From Cyclobacteriaceae bacterium (GTDB lineage Bacteria; Bacteroidota; Bacteroidia; Cytophagales; Cyclobacteriaceae), in contig JAHBUC010000001.1 of assembly GCA_019638275.1 (NCBI GenBank), positions 620,001-684,000 on the forward strand: a stretch of 64,000 bases of DNA, given 5' to 3'. Shown here piece by piece: positions 53,206-62,848 of the stretch. The notes under the pieces were generated by a model, which saw only the letters and a program-made list of their open reading frames with translations, did not search any database and had not been told where the DNA came from. A program made the translations under genes and the position numbers. Within the stretch, counting starts at the first letter, position 1. Each line of letters starts with the position of its first letter.

Positions 53206-53269
53206 AATTCTTTATTTCAGATTTACAGTCTAACAGACTACCGTTTAACCAAAAGGTTGCATCGGCTTT

Positions 53270-53947
53270 ATGAGTTACTTTTCTTTGACGCAAAATGAGG
53301 GCATAACGTTGCACAATCCACAGTTTTCATTCAAAACAATTCGGGAGCCGGCTACCGGTTCATACAAGGAAAAAGGGAGTAAATTCCTTGCGTTTGCCTA
53401 TCCGGTGCATTCTGAGGCCGAAATCCGTGATAGGCTGGAGGCTCTGAAAAAGAAATATTTTGATGCCCGCCACCATTGTTTTGCCTGGATGCTGGGCCCC
53501 GGCAAGCAAAAATTCCGCGCGTTTGATGATGGTGAGCCCAACCACTCAGCAGGTGATCCGATTCTGGGCCAGATCCGGTCGCATGAACTAACCAATATAT
53601 TGATTGTGGTGGTGCGGTATTTCGGTGGGGTGAAGCTGGGCGTTGGTGGGTTGATTGGTGCGTATCGGGCTGCGGCAGCGGATACGCTTGCCAATGCAAT
53701 TGTTATTGAAGAAGAGGTTACTGATATGCTTGAGATTCGATACGATTATGCTGTTATGCCGGAAATCATGCGGCTTGTAAAGGCAAACGGCTTACGTATT
53801 TCTGCTCAGGAATTTTCGCAAGAAAATGTAATGAAAGTAATATGTCCCTTACGAATAAAAGGTGAACTACTAAACAAGCTTGAGCGGATGCGGGTTGATC
53901 ATCCAATATTACTGTTTCGCATCGCAAACGAGGAGGCATCAGCTTAA
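53270..53947 (+). CDS. YigZ/IMPACT family protein
   Basis: 225 residues. N-terminal UPF0029 domain: KEKGSKFLAFAYPVHSEAEI, ARHHCFAWMLGP, FDDGEPNHSAGDPILGQI and VVVRYFGGVKLGVGGLIGAY, then a DUF1949 C-terminal half. Linked to translation regulation in other organisms. Ends nine bases inside the convergent minus-strand gene. Confidence 0.94.
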   Translation: MSYFSLTQNEGITLHNPQFSFKTIREPATGSYKEKGSKFLAFAYPVHSEAEIRDRLEALKKKYFDARHHCFAWMLGPGKQKFRAFDDGEPNHSAGDPILGQIRSHELTNILIVVVRYFGGVKLGVGGLIGAYRAAAADTLANAIVIEEEVTDMLEIRYDYAVMPEIMRLVKANGLRISAQEFSQENVMKVICPLRIKGELLNKLERMRVDHPILLFRIANEEASA

Positions 53948-54541
53948 CGGATTTTCCGCTAACTGATTTTTAATTTCCTGCAAGTGACGAATAATGCCAT
54001 CGATCTTTTGTCTGTTTTTATTGATTTGTTTTGGGCGAAAATAAAACCAATTGAAGGCAATCCATCCTGCGGTTATTGCATAGCTAATAAGCATGCCCGT
54101 CAATCCCATGCGTGAAGCATATTCATAGAGGTACAACATCAATCCTGCCGAAAGCATGAGGAAGTATAAGTTTGTTATGGTGGTTTGTATAAACTGTTCA
54201 CGTTGCCTGATCTGCAACAAATCATCCAGGTAGGTGCTGTTTAGCTGGGCTGTGTTCAAAGCTTTATATAAAGGAATGAGCTTGTTACTTACAATCAGAA
54301 ACATAGCAATGGCAGTTACAACCAACACAATGCCGACTTTCGTAGATGTGTACTCGGGTTGATAATAAACCCATACCCAAACTACAAATAGAGCCGTAGG
54401 AATAAGGCATACGTTTGCCCAAATTAAGCTTCTGCGCTTTTCTGCACGCAACTTACTCAATTTAGCTAACAGCGCTTCCTTATCGGTACCCGGAACAGGC
54501 TGCCGTGTCCATAATGCTTTTAAATCGATATTATTCTCCAT
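53939..54541 (-). CDS. membrane protein, likely partner of the ECF sigma factor
   Basis: 200 residues with a cytoplasmic N-terminus (KALWTRQPVPGTDKEALLAK) and four membrane helices in pairs. Not a recognised anti-sigma factor, but the short N-terminal domain plus membrane part, and its start overlapping the sigma factor gene by 11 bases, point to that role. Confidence 0.75.
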   Translation of the reverse strand: MENNIDLKALWTRQPVPGTDKEALLAKLSKLRAEKRRSLIWANVCLIPTALFVVWVWVYYQPEYTSTKVGIVLVVTAIAMFLIVSNKLIPLYKALNTAQLNSTYLDDLLQIRQREQFIQTTITNLYFLMLSAGLMLYLYEYASRMGLTGMLISYAITAGWIAFNWFYFRPKQINKNRQKIDGIIRHLQEIKNQLAENPLS

Positions 54542-55001
54542 GTTCCTTAAATCTTTTATTCAAGCGTTCTTTTATGCGATGGATTTTTACCCGAATGTTA
54601 CTTTCCGAAAGCCCAACGATTTGTGCTATTTCGGCTTGCTTAACATCTTCAAGCTCAAGCGAAATAATAATGCGGTCAATTTCAGGAAGCTCGGCTATGA
54701 ACTGATAGAGTAACTGAATCTGTGGTTCAAGGTCTTGTTGTTTCTCTTCGGGCAAGTGTTGCGGCAATTCCTGGTGTGTTGATCGTTTTTGTTTTTCCAA
54801 CTGCCTCAGGCAGTTATTGGTGGCGATGCGATATATCCATGTGCCGATGCCCGATTCATTTCTGAATGAGGACAGTTGCTGCCACACAATAACAAATGTG
54901 TCCTGCGCAATGTCTTGTGCCAAATCGCGATCGCCAACATAGCCCATGCACACCCTGAAGATTTTACCCCAGTACAAGCGGTATAAGGTTTCAAAATCCA
55001 T
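54531..55001 (-). CDS. ECF RNA polymerase sigma factor
   Basis: 156 residues. Region 2: GDRDLAQDIAQDTFVIVWQQ; region 4: LELEDVKQAEIAQIVGLSES plus NIRVKIHRIKERL. It follows the hydrolase gene without a gap (stop at 55002, start at 55001) and leads the membrane protein gene. Confidence 0.93.
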   Translation of the reverse strand: MDFETLYRLYWGKIFRVCMGYVGDRDLAQDIAQDTFVIVWQQLSSFRNESGIGTWIYRIATNNCLRQLEKQKRSTHQELPQHLPEEKQQDLEPQIQLLYQFIAELPEIDRIIISLELEDVKQAEIAQIVGLSESNIRVKIHRIKERLNKRFKEHGE

Positions 55002-55955
55002 TTACCTGATCCAGTTCTTTAGAAGCTCTAAAAATACTTCCTGTTGGTCAATAAAAACTCCGTGCGAACAGTTTTCAAGCCAGGCAAATCTATTTTCGCA
55101 ACCGATAATATCCTGAATGGTGCGTATGTGTGTTGTATCGAACAGGCCATCATCTTTTCCATAAATACCATAAACGGCCACACCTTTTTCTTTCAGCGAT
55201 TTTATTTTTTCTGAAATGTCGATTAATGTGTACGATTCATTTTTCCAAAAACCCATGGTTGGATTTAACACCGTTTTATAGTTGTTAGCAGTAATGAATG
55301 AGGTGTAATTCTTTAGCAATTCATTGTTTTGCAAGTCGGTGAATAGTTTAGTGGCAGATGCACTTGGATTTTTTGCTGTGTACAATCCGTTTTGCATAGC
55401 CAGCATGAAGCAACCCGAACTATAATAGATTGATGCAGTATCAAAGCTCTTCACCCGATTAACCTGTTGTAATAGCGTTGAGTCTCTCTTGCTTGTGGCA
55501 ATAGCTGATACCGTTTGCAAAATGGTTTTCAGACTTTGCTGTAACGAAACGGGAGTGCCAGCCAAAATGAGACGTTCGGTTTTCTCAGGAAAGCGTTCTG
55601 CATAGAGTGCACCCACTATACCCCCAAAGCTGTGCCCGAGTAAAGTGGCCGTTTTGAGATTGTACTGATTGTACAAGTCATTCAGGTCGTTCACGGTTTG
55701 CTCATAGGTAAATTGCGCCTGGTCATTTTCTGATCGTCCTTCGCCTCTGCGGTCGTAGGCAATTACAAAAAATCCCTGCGCAGCTAATTTTTCGGCAGTT
55801 GTTATTTCAAAGTCTAGTATACTTCCGCCAGGGCCACCATGCAGGTAAATAACAGGCTTGTCGGTTGGGTTGCCAAAAGTTTTTATATAAAGCGATTGAG
55901 CGTTTACACACACTGCACCCAACAAGAAAATCAGTAAGATTAGGAATTGTCCCAT
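55002..55955 (-). CDS. alpha/beta hydrolase, secreted (proline iminopeptidase-like)
   Basis: 317 residues with signal peptide (MGQFLILLIFLLGAVCVNAQ). Alpha/beta-hydrolase core: oxyanion loop HGGPGGS, nucleophile elbow GHSFGG, late catalytic Asp in YGKDDGLFD and His near ENCSHGVF. The HGGPG and cap region suggest a peptidase S33-like enzyme that removes N-terminal residues from peptides; substrate unproven. First gene of the run with sigma factor and membrane protein. Confidence 0.88.
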   Translation of the reverse strand: MGQFLILLIFLLGAVCVNAQSLYIKTFGNPTDKPVIYLHGGPGGSILDFEITTAEKLAAQGFFVIAYDRRGEGRSENDQAQFTYEQTVNDLNDLYNQYNLKTATLLGHSFGGIVGALYAERFPEKTERLILAGTPVSLQQSLKTILQTVSAIATSKRDSTLLQQVNRVKSFDTASIYYSSGCFMLAMQNGLYTAKNPSASATKLFTDLQNNELLKNYTSFITANNYKTVLNPTMGFWKNESYTLIDISEKIKSLKEKGVAVYGIYGKDDGLFDTTHIRTIQDIIGCENRFAWLENCSHGVFIDQQEVFLELLKNWIR

Positions 55956-56167
55956 AGCTGTTCAGTTTAAATTTGGTCTTTAGATACGCGACCTTTTAAA
56001 ATGTTACAGGTAATGGTCAGCAAATTATTTTAGCTGGTAAAGAATTGGATGGTATTCGCACACGCGCCCGAATGATTTACTGACAACCGATGTCAGCCCC
56101 TGTATTTGGTGTATTGAAATCGCATGAAAACAGGTAATTTGGTTGAATTTTTTATAAACCCGTTACC

Positions 56168-57421
56168 ATGTCCCTCAATCGCAAACCCGCTCTTGGCTTC
56201 ATTTTTATTACGCTCCTGATTGATGTTACCGGATTGGGTATCATCATTCCGGTAATGCCAAAACTTATCCAAGAGTTAACCGGAGGTTCAGTAAGTGAAG
56301 CAGCATCTGATGGCGGTTGGCTAATTTCAGTATATGCCATTATGCAATTTTTTTGTGCGCCCATTATGGGTGCACTTAGCGATCGGTTTGGAAGAAGGCC
56401 GGTGCTGCTTGCTTCTTTATTTGGTTTTGGATTAGATTATCTGCTACTGGCTTATGCACCAACATTGGCTTGGTTGTTTGTTGGAAGAATTATAGCGGGT
56501 ATTATGGGCGCCAGTTTCACTACCGCAGGCGCGTATATAGCCGACATCAGTACACCTGAAAAGCGTGCCCAGAATTTCGGTATTATCGGAGCTGCCTTTG
56601 GCCTTGGGTTTATTCTTGGTCCTGTTATCGGTGGCCTGCTGGGCGATCTGGGCTCACGCGTTCCGTTTTTATTTGCTGCAGCGCTCACATTACTAAACTG
56701 GTTGTACGGATTTTTTATTTTACCCGAATCGCTCAAGCCAGAAAACAGGAGAGTCTTTGAGTGGAGACGTGCTAATCCGGTGGGTACGTTAAGAAGTTTG
56801 TTTCGGTATAAAGTTATTGCCGGGTTGTTCTTCGCGTTGGCGTTCGTATACATTTCTGCACATGCGGTGCAAAGTAATTGGGCCTACTACACCATTGAAA
56901 AGTTTGCATGGACAGAGCGTGCTATTGGTATTTCATTGGGTGTTGTGGGGTTGGTGTTTGCCATTGTACAGGGCGGACTCATCCGTACCATCATTCCAAA
57001 ACTTGGGCAGGAACGAAGTGTTTATGTTGGACTTGGGTTGTATGCACTTGGATTTTTATTGTATGGTTTGGCCACTGAAGGGTGGATGATGTACGCCATT
57101 ACGGTTGTGTATTGTTTGGGCAGCATTGCCGGTCCGGCTCTTCAGGGTATCATGTCAGGTACTATTCCACCCAATGAGCAGGGAGAGTTGCAGGGTGGTT
57201 TTACAAGTTTGATGAGTATTGCATCCATCATTGGCCCACCAGTAATGAATGAATTGTTTTCTTTTTTCTCACGAGAAGATGCACCTGTATATTTTCCGGG
57301 TGCCGCTATGTTGCTGGGTGCCTTGTTGACGTTGATCAGTGCCTTACTTGCAAGGAGAACGCTGAAGAAAAACTTATTACAAACCAAACCGGAAAACTTT
57401 GGCGGTAGTCTTCGCCATTAA
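56168..57421 (+). CDS. TetA-like MFS drug transporter
   Basis: 417 residues, 12 helices. Closest by eye to TCR/Tet antiporters: [18 protein letters not shown], motif [15 protein letters not shown], motif [17 protein letters not shown]. Drug-specific residues not checked. Its end overlaps the convergent exonuclease gene by four bases. Confidence 0.9.
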   Translation: MSLNRKPALGFIFITLLIDVTGLGIIIPVMPKLIQELTGGSVSEAASDGGWLISVYAIMQFFCAPIMGALSDRFGRRPVLLASLFGFGLDYLLLAYAPTLAWLFVGRIIAGIMGASFTTAGAYIADISTPEKRAQNFGIIGAAFGLGFILGPVIGGLLGDLGSRVPFLFAAALTLLNWLYGFFILPESLKPENRRVFEWRRANPVGTLRSLFRYKVIAGLFFALAFVYISAHAVQSNWAYYTIEKFAWTERAIGISLGVVGLVFAIVQGGLIRTIIPKLGQERSVYVGLGLYALGFLLYGLATEGWMMYAITVVYCLGSIAGPALQGIMSGTIPPNEQGELQGGFTSLMSIASIIGPPVMNELFSFFSREDAPVYFPGAAMLLGALLTLISALLARRTLKKNLLQTKPENFGGSLRH

Positions 57422-58014
57422 GACCTTAGCTTCCTATAAATCTCCAGACACACCCACGCATCTGTGGCGGCATACTCCAATTGTTTTTTGGTAAGCGTGG
57501 CTGCTTCCCAGTTTGATGTTTGTGCGGCCTTTGAAATACGAAAGCCCAGTAAAAGTGCAGCAAGTTTTTTCACGCTTTCAACCTGAAGGCCTGCTTGTCG
57601 CGCAAGAGCAGACAGTTCAGTAAATCCGCCCGGTTGAAAACGGGCAAGTCGGTTAAGGGCTTTTACATCATCGCGAATACCGATGCCGGCTTTTTGGACC
57701 ACATCATTTTCCAGAAAATCAAGTATCGGTTTGGTTAAACCGGTTTGGTTAAGCCGTATCAGGAAAACTTTATCGGGTATGGCCACCTGCATGAGCGAAA
57801 CTTTGTGGATGACACCCTTTTTAAAACTGGGGCGTGTTTCGGTATCAAAGCCAATGGCTTCGTGTTCTTTAATTTCATCAAAAGCTTTGGCCAGTTTCGC
57901 TTCTTCATGAAGGAGAATGATCTTGCCCTTGAATGCCTTCAGTGGCAAGGTGCTGATCTCTTCATGTGAAATCGTTACAGTACCATTATGCTGCGGGTTT
58001 TTCGGGCTCGTCAT
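57418..58014 (-). CDS. DEDD-family 3'-5' exonuclease (RNase D-like domain)
   Basis: 198 residues. Exo [12 protein letters not shown] (Asp-x-Glu), Exo [15 protein letters not shown], Exo [16 protein letters not shown] (Tyr and Asp). Short single-domain member without HRDC, widely found in Bacteroidota. Its start is 29 bases inside the upstream antiporter gene, so coupled. Confidence 0.93.
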   Translation of the reverse strand: MTSPKNPQHNGTVTISHEEISTLPLKAFKGKIILLHEEAKLAKAFDEIKEHEAIGFDTETRPSFKKGVIHKVSLMQVAIPDKVFLIRLNQTGLTKPILDFLENDVVQKAGIGIRDDVKALNRLARFQPGGFTELSALARQAGLQVESVKKLAALLLGFRISKAAQTSNWEAATLTKKQLEYAATDAWVCLEIYRKLRS

Positions 58015-59458
58015 CCAATCTCCTGATCTTAATATTCAAGTACGCAAATAAAATCGTCATCAGCGGACTGATGATGCAAAAAAATGTATACGGGGCATAT
58101 ACGGCCGTGGCAATACCCAGCACACCCGATTGCGTAGCACCACACGTATTCCACGGAACAAGAACCGAGGTTACCGTGCCGGAGTCTTCCAGGGTACGAC
58201 TTAACACTTCAGGCTTAAGCCCCCGCTTGCGGTAGGTATCGGCATACATGCGACCGGGCACAGCAATGGCCATGTATTGATCGGAAGCCGTTACGTTGAA
58301 GAACAAGCAAGTTGCGGCTGTAGAGGTAACAAGTGATCCGGTTGAATGGGCAAAGCGTATGATTTCATCGGCAATGCGTTTAAGCAAGCCGCATGATTCC
58401 ATTACCCCACCAAATATCATGGCACAGATAATCAGCCACACCGTGTTAAGCATGCCGTACATGCCTTTTCCGGTAAGCAGATCATTAATTTCCGCATTAT
58501 CCGTTTGCACATGAATGGTTGTCGACAGTGCATTCATTACAGCAACAAAAGATGACTTCATGTAATCACCTTCAATGCCCGAAACCTGGTTAACTACATT
58601 TGGCTGAAAGATCACCGCGAACAATCCACCCAACAGCGCGCCAATCAATAATGCCGGGGCAGCCGGCACGCGTTTGATAATCATAAAGATGACCAGAGCA
58701 GGTACTACAAATAACCACGGTGTGAGGGTAAAAGCCGACTCCAGGGCAACCAGTACTTCGTTGGAATCGGTTTGTGTTGCTGCCGTATCGAAGGTAAATC
58801 CCCACACCAAAAAAATGATCAATGTGATAATGAGGGATGGAACCGTGGTATATGCCATGTACCGGATGTGCGTAAATAAATCCGTACCCGCCATAGCCGG
58901 GGCCAGGTTTGTGGTATCGGATAATGGCGACATCTTATCACCAAAGTATGCACCCGATATAATGGCGCCCGCCACTACACCCTCGGGTAAATCAAGCGCC
59001 TGCCCGATACCGAGTAAGGCAATGCCTACTGTGGCAATGGTTGACCACGAACTGCCGGTGGCTACAGAAACAATAGCACACACGATGGCAGCCGCAAAAA
59101 GAAATATGGTTGGATTTAAAATTTTTAGTCCGTAGTAAATCATGGCCGGCACAATGCCGCTGAGCAACCAGGTGCCAGAAAGTGAACCGATGGTGAGTAA
59201 GATGATGATGGCCGCCATAGCCGAGCTGATGCTCCGCACAATGCTGTCGTTGATTTCTTCATACGTGTAGCCCAACTGCCAGGCGACAAGGCCGGCCACT
59301 CCGGCAGCGAGCAACAATACAATTTGGTTGGCGCCACCAATGGCGTCAGAACCGAACACCACCACATTCAGGGTAAGGAGAGCAATGAGTGCCAGAATGG
59401 GGATAAGCGCCTGAAGCAGTGTAGCCTGTTTTTTTTCTGTCATGCCGTTCGGGTTCAA
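57986..59458 (-). CDS. nhaC: Na+/H+ antiporter of NhaC family
   Basis: 490 residues, about 11-13 helices. NhaC family blocks: GSLSGTWLLSGIVPAMIYYG, TGSSWSTIATVGIALLGIGQ, SGAYFGDKMSPLSDTTNLAP, FFNVTASDQYMAIAVPGRMY and VLVPWNTCGATQSGVLG. Exchanges sodium for protons, or a related amino-acid/malate-lactate pair in some members. No leader repeat seen. Confidence 0.93.
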   Translation of the reverse strand: MNPNGMTEKKQATLLQALIPILALIALLTLNVVVFGSDAIGGANQIVLLLAAGVAGLVAWQLGYTYEEINDSIVRSISSAMAAIIILLTIGSLSGTWLLSGIVPAMIYYGLKILNPTIFLFAAAIVCAIVSVATGSSWSTIATVGIALLGIGQALDLPEGVVAGAIISGAYFGDKMSPLSDTTNLAPAMAGTDLFTHIRYMAYTTVPSLIITLIIFLVWGFTFDTAATQTDSNEVLVALESAFTLTPWLFVVPALVIFMIIKRVPAAPALLIGALLGGLFAVIFQPNVVNQVSGIEGDYMKSSFVAVMNALSTTIHVQTDNAEINDLLTGKGMYGMLNTVWLIICAMIFGGVMESCGLLKRIADEIIRFAHSTGSLVTSTAATCLFFNVTASDQYMAIAVPGRMYADTYRKRGLKPEVLSRTLEDSGTVTSVLVPWNTCGATQSGVLGIATAVYAPYTFFCIISPLMTILFAYLNIKIRRLDDEPEKPAA

Positions 59459-59507
59459 GAGGGCAAGATAGAAATTTCAGCTTTCCCTGAAAATGAAGCG
59501 TTTGGGT

Positions 59508-60629
59508 TTATTCCGTTACAGCGTAGTGAATGTTTCGCTCTTTCAGGTACTTCAACACAAACTGGAAATGTGCCTCTTCTTCGCCCAGGAACTCGGGTGG
59601 GCAAATGCCTTTTTGATTGAAATTGCCGCTGACTACCAAATGAACGGCTGCTGTACAGGTGTATCCCGTAGTACGCGCCATAGAAAGCGTGCCCGTTGAT
59701 TTTTCAGTGCGATCAAGCAGGTTGTATTGGTAGGTTTTCTCTTTTTCGTTTTCGTTACCGGAAATGCGAATGCGCATAACAGTAAATTCTTCTTCTCCCG
59801 GTTTTAATTTCCATTTTGGAAAAAGCAGTTTTGCGGTAAGGTCTATCGGCCGGATTTTTATGCCCTTTACATCAATTTCTTCATAAGAGAAAAATCCGGT
59901 TTCTCGAAGCACGCGCAAGTATTCAATGCACCCCGGATAGCGCAATGTTTTTTCAATCATGTTTGGAATGTTCGGCATGGTTTTGATCAGCGATCGCAAG
60001 CCATCTGAATTCCACGACTCCAATGTGCCTACGCCATCAAAGTGAATCAGTTCCGGATCAGAGAGTGCTTCCTTCACCACCACTGCTCCGTTTTGTACAT
60101 AACGCGCAGGTCGTACATATTCTTCAATCACATCAATGGGTGAAAACACGGCTTTATATTCGTATGGCCATTCGCGCACAACGGGCAATCCGCCCACCAG
60201 GCATTCATAGTGTTTTATTTCCATGCGCCTGTTGTGGTATCCCAGAATAATGTTGCCCATGCCGGGTGCCACGCCACAATCGGTAACAATCGTTACGTTA
60301 TTCTTTTTCGCCAGTTCATCCAATAAAAATGGATCTTCTGGAAAGAAAGAAATATCCACCATGTTTTTACCGGCTTCAATAACAGTTTTAACGGTTTGAT
60401 AACCCATAAAACCCGGCACCGCACCCACAACCAGATCGTAGGGTTTTATTAAATCGGCAAGCAACGACTGGTCAGACAAATCTGCTTTTTGTGTTTTTAC
60501 ACCTTGCGCCTGCAACGCCTGAAGCGACTCTTCATTAATATCTACGGAAGTAACATCAAAGGCAGGGGCAAGATCAAGCGCGATGGCTTTGCCAACGAGT
60601 CCTGCGCCCAGTACAATTATTCTTTTCAT
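59508..60629 (-). CDS. saccharopine dehydrogenase family (NADP-type) oxidoreductase
   Basis: 373 residues. N-terminal Rossmann fold with IIVLGAGLVGKAIALDLA, then VGAVPGFMGYQTVKTVIEAG and DCGVAPGMGNIILGY typical for Sacchrp_dh_NADP; C-terminal alpha/beta domain (VVREWPYEYKAVFSPID, GLRSLIKTMPNIPNMIEKTL). In lysine metabolism the family forms saccharopine or lysine-derived semialdehydes; other members act on carboxynorspermidine. Exact step undetermined. Confidence 0.9.
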   Translation of the reverse strand: MKRIIVLGAGLVGKAIALDLAPAFDVTSVDINEESLQALQAQGVKTQKADLSDQSLLADLIKPYDLVVGAVPGFMGYQTVKTVIEAGKNMVDISFFPEDPFLLDELAKKNNVTIVTDCGVAPGMGNIILGYHNRRMEIKHYECLVGGLPVVREWPYEYKAVFSPIDVIEEYVRPARYVQNGAVVVKEALSDPELIHFDGVGTLESWNSDGLRSLIKTMPNIPNMIEKTLRYPGCIEYLRVLRETGFFSYEEIDVKGIKIRPIDLTAKLLFPKWKLKPGEEEFTVMRIRISGNENEKEKTYQYNLLDRTEKSTGTLSMARTTGYTCTAAVHLVVSGNFNQKGICPPEFLGEEEAHFQFVLKYLKERNIHYAVTE

Positions 60630-60645
60630 CCCGCAAAATACAGCC

Positions 60646-60726
60646 TTATCCTATAATCCCATAGAGCAAGGCAACTAATGCTGGAAGCATAATCAATACA
60701 TCAACGAATGAAAATCGCTTTTTCAT
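60646..60726 (-). CDS. 26-aa single-pass membrane peptide
   Basis: Minus-strand frame MKKRFSFVDVLIMLPALVAL followed by LYGIIG. Positive start then one helix. It lies upstream of the saccharopine dehydrogenase gene on the same strand (16 bases). May be chance; listed because its composition is that of a membrane peptide. Confidence 0.35.
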   Translation of the reverse strand: MKKRFSFVDVLIMLPALVALLYGIIG

Positions 60727-60868
60727 AAGAAGGTCTTTCAGTTATAAAATTTAATGAGGAATAAGGTGGTTGAGGCAGGTTGAATACCGTGTTAAATTCT
60801 GCTAACGGAATAGACGGGTTTCGGTTTCAAAAGCTTTATCTTTAATTCCAAACTAAGAATCGTAAACC

Positions 60869-61381
60869 ATGTTCAGCCCTGAAGAAATTCTCCAAAAAGC
60901 AAAAACATCTGCGTTCTATTTAGGACTTCTTAACTGGTCGCTTTCGCGGATGATTCCGTTCAACAAACCGCATGGATTCAAGATATTATCCGTAGAAGAT
61001 TATCGGTTAAAAACCCTGATGCCTTATAAAAGGAGCAACTTCAATCACATTAAGGGATTACACGCCTGCGGGCTGGCTACCATTTCGGAATTTACTACGG
61101 GCTTTCTATTACTCAGCAGCCTGGATATGAAAAAGTATCGCATCATTATGCAGCGACTCGAAATGGATTATCATTATCAGGGTAAAATGGATGCAACGGC
61201 AGAGTTCACCATTTCAAAAGAGTGGCTGGAAGAGCAGGTTATTAAACCGTTGCAATCGCAGGAAGCTGTTGTTGTACCTTGCGAAGTAAAGATTCACGAT
61301 GCCAAGGGTAACCACCTGACTACCGGAAAAGTGTTTTGGCAGATTAAAGACTGGGCTCGGGTAAAAACCAAGGTGAGCTGA
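60869..61381 (+). CDS. DUF4442 hotdog-fold protein
   Basis: 170 residues. Hotdog pattern of DUF4442: PHGFKILSVEDYRLKTLMPY, NFNHIKGLHACGLATISEFT, and the last strand HLTTGKVFWQIKDW. Related to thioesterases and the YiiD C-terminal domain. It leads a gene run with the Mpo1-like and N-acyltransferase-like genes, suggesting lipid-related metabolism. Confidence 0.88.
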   Translation: MFSPEEILQKAKTSAFYLGLLNWSLSRMIPFNKPHGFKILSVEDYRLKTLMPYKRSNFNHIKGLHACGLATISEFTTGFLLLSSLDMKKYRIIMQRLEMDYHYQGKMDATAEFTISKEWLEEQVIKPLQSQEAVVVPCEVKIHDAKGNHLTTGKVFWQIKDWARVKTKVS

Positions 61382-61431
61382 TTTGAGGATTGTAAACAGA
61401 TGATTAACTTCAACCAATAATTCCAAAAGCC

Positions 61432-61908
61432 ATGAGAAGAATTGATGCCCTGCTGGCCGAATACGGTGAAAGTCACCAGAACGAAACCAACAAAGCCATT
61501 CACTGGATTTGTGTGCCTTTGATTTTTTTTAGCGTGGTGGGGTTGGTAGCCTCCATTCCATCGGGGGTGGTGCAGAATTTTCTGGGCGCCAATCCGTATG
61601 CAAACTGGGCAACGGTAGTATTGGTATTGGCTATTGTGTATTATGTAACCCTTTCTATTCCTTTGGGGCTTGGCATGATGTTGTTTTCAGCGCTTTGTCT
61701 GGTTGGTGTAAATTTTATAGTTGGGTTAAATGTTGCACCGCTTTGGGCAGTGTGTCTCGGTATTTTTGTATTGGCGTGGATCGGTCAGTTTTATGGGCAT
61801 AAAGTGGAAGGGAAGAAACCGTCCTTTCTTAAAGATATTCAGTTCCTGCTGATCGGCCCGGCCTGGTTAATGCATTTTATCTATAAGAAAATTGGAATCC
61901 CGTATTGA
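61432..61908 (+). CDS. Mpo1-like (DUF962) membrane protein
   Basis: 158 residues, four helices. Family blocks LLAEYGESHQNETNKAIHWI with the conserved His pair, VLAWIGQFYGHKVEGKKPSF with two more His, and LIGPAWLMHFIYKK. Yeast Mpo1 is an iron-dependent alpha-dioxygenase of 2-hydroxy fatty acids; all His ligands are present here. Its stop overlaps the start of the next gene. Confidence 0.92.
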   Translation: MRRIDALLAEYGESHQNETNKAIHWICVPLIFFSVVGLVASIPSGVVQNFLGANPYANWATVVLVLAIVYYVTLSIPLGLGMMLFSALCLVGVNFIVGLNVAPLWAVCLGIFVLAWIGQFYGHKVEGKKPSFLKDIQFLLIGPAWLMHFIYKKIGIPY

Positions 61909-62846
61909 ACGATTTCCACTTTACAGATCAGGTTCCTCCTGCCGATTATCGCGCAGACGTAAAAGCCTATATCTTTCACGATGAACGGCATTTAAAATTA
62001 CAGGCCGAAAACGGTTGGCGATCTTTTTACATCCTCAATCAAAAGCATAAGACCATTGTTGGTGCCGTTCATGTTCATGCAAACGATCGGGTTGCGGTTA
62101 GTCCGCTCAAGGCATCGTTTGGTTCTTTTGTGTGGAACGTTACGCTTCACGCTGAAATTTTATTTCGGTTTATTGGTTTTGTTGAGGATTCCTTAAAGGC
62201 ATCCGGCATTGCAACCATTACGTACACCAATCCACCACTTGATTATCAGCCCGACCAGTTACAACTGCTTCAGGTATTGTTGAGCAATGCAGGTTATCGC
62301 ATTCAAGTGGCAGAGGCGGGTGCAGTGATATCGGTTTCCAATGAATTACTCGAAACCAAAATGGATGATTGGGAGGTTCGTAAATTAAAACAGGCCCGTG
62401 AAGCGGAATTTATATTTGCCGCGGCCACGGTAAACCCGGTAGATGAAGTTTTTCAGTTTATTCTTAATGCACGTAAAGAGAAAGGATACACCCTATCCAT
62501 GACACAGGTGATGATGGAGCGTACGGTGGATGTATTTCCGGATCGGTTTGTTTTTTTTGAAGTGATGAAAGGATACGAGCGTGCTGCAGCAAGCATCGCC
62601 ATTCGTGTTGCGGATGATATTTTATACAACTTTTATTCAGCACATCATTCCCGTTTTGATGCCTGGAGCCCGGTGGTGATGTTGATTGAGGGCATGTATG
62701 GCTGGTGCCAGCAACAAGGAATCAAGCTGCTCGATTTGGGAACTTCAGCACTTGATAATCAACCCAACTTTTCGCTGCTTGATTTTAAGTTGCGCTTGGG
62801 AGCACAGCCCACGGCTAAACTTACCTTTACCAAAGATTTGTCGTAA
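61905..62846 (+). CDS. GNAT/FemAB-like acyltransferase
   Basis: 313 residues. The second half resembles the GNAT-fold domain of FemAB/BioF2-type proteins (YERAAASIAIRVADDILYNF, YSAHHSRFDAWSPVVMLIEG, GIKLLDLGTSALDNQPNFSL). The putative start is TTG at 61905, overlapping the Mpo1-like stop; no nearby ATG is better. Likely transfers an acyl or aminoacyl group in envelope synthesis (inference). Followed two bases later by a GT2 gene. Confidence 0.7.
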   Translation: MNDFHFTDQVPPADYRADVKAYIFHDERHLKLQAENGWRSFYILNQKHKTIVGAVHVHANDRVAVSPLKASFGSFVWNVTLHAEILFRFIGFVEDSLKASGIATITYTNPPLDYQPDQLQLLQVLLSNAGYRIQVAEAGAVISVSNELLETKMDDWEVRKLKQAREAEFIFAAATVNPVDEVFQFILNARKEKGYTLSMTQVMMERTVDVFPDRFVFFEVMKGYERAAASIAIRVADDILYNFYSAHHSRFDAWSPVVMLIEGMYGWCQQQGIKLLDLGTSALDNQPNFSLLDFKLRLGAQPTAKLTFTKDLS

Positions 62847-62848
62847 AC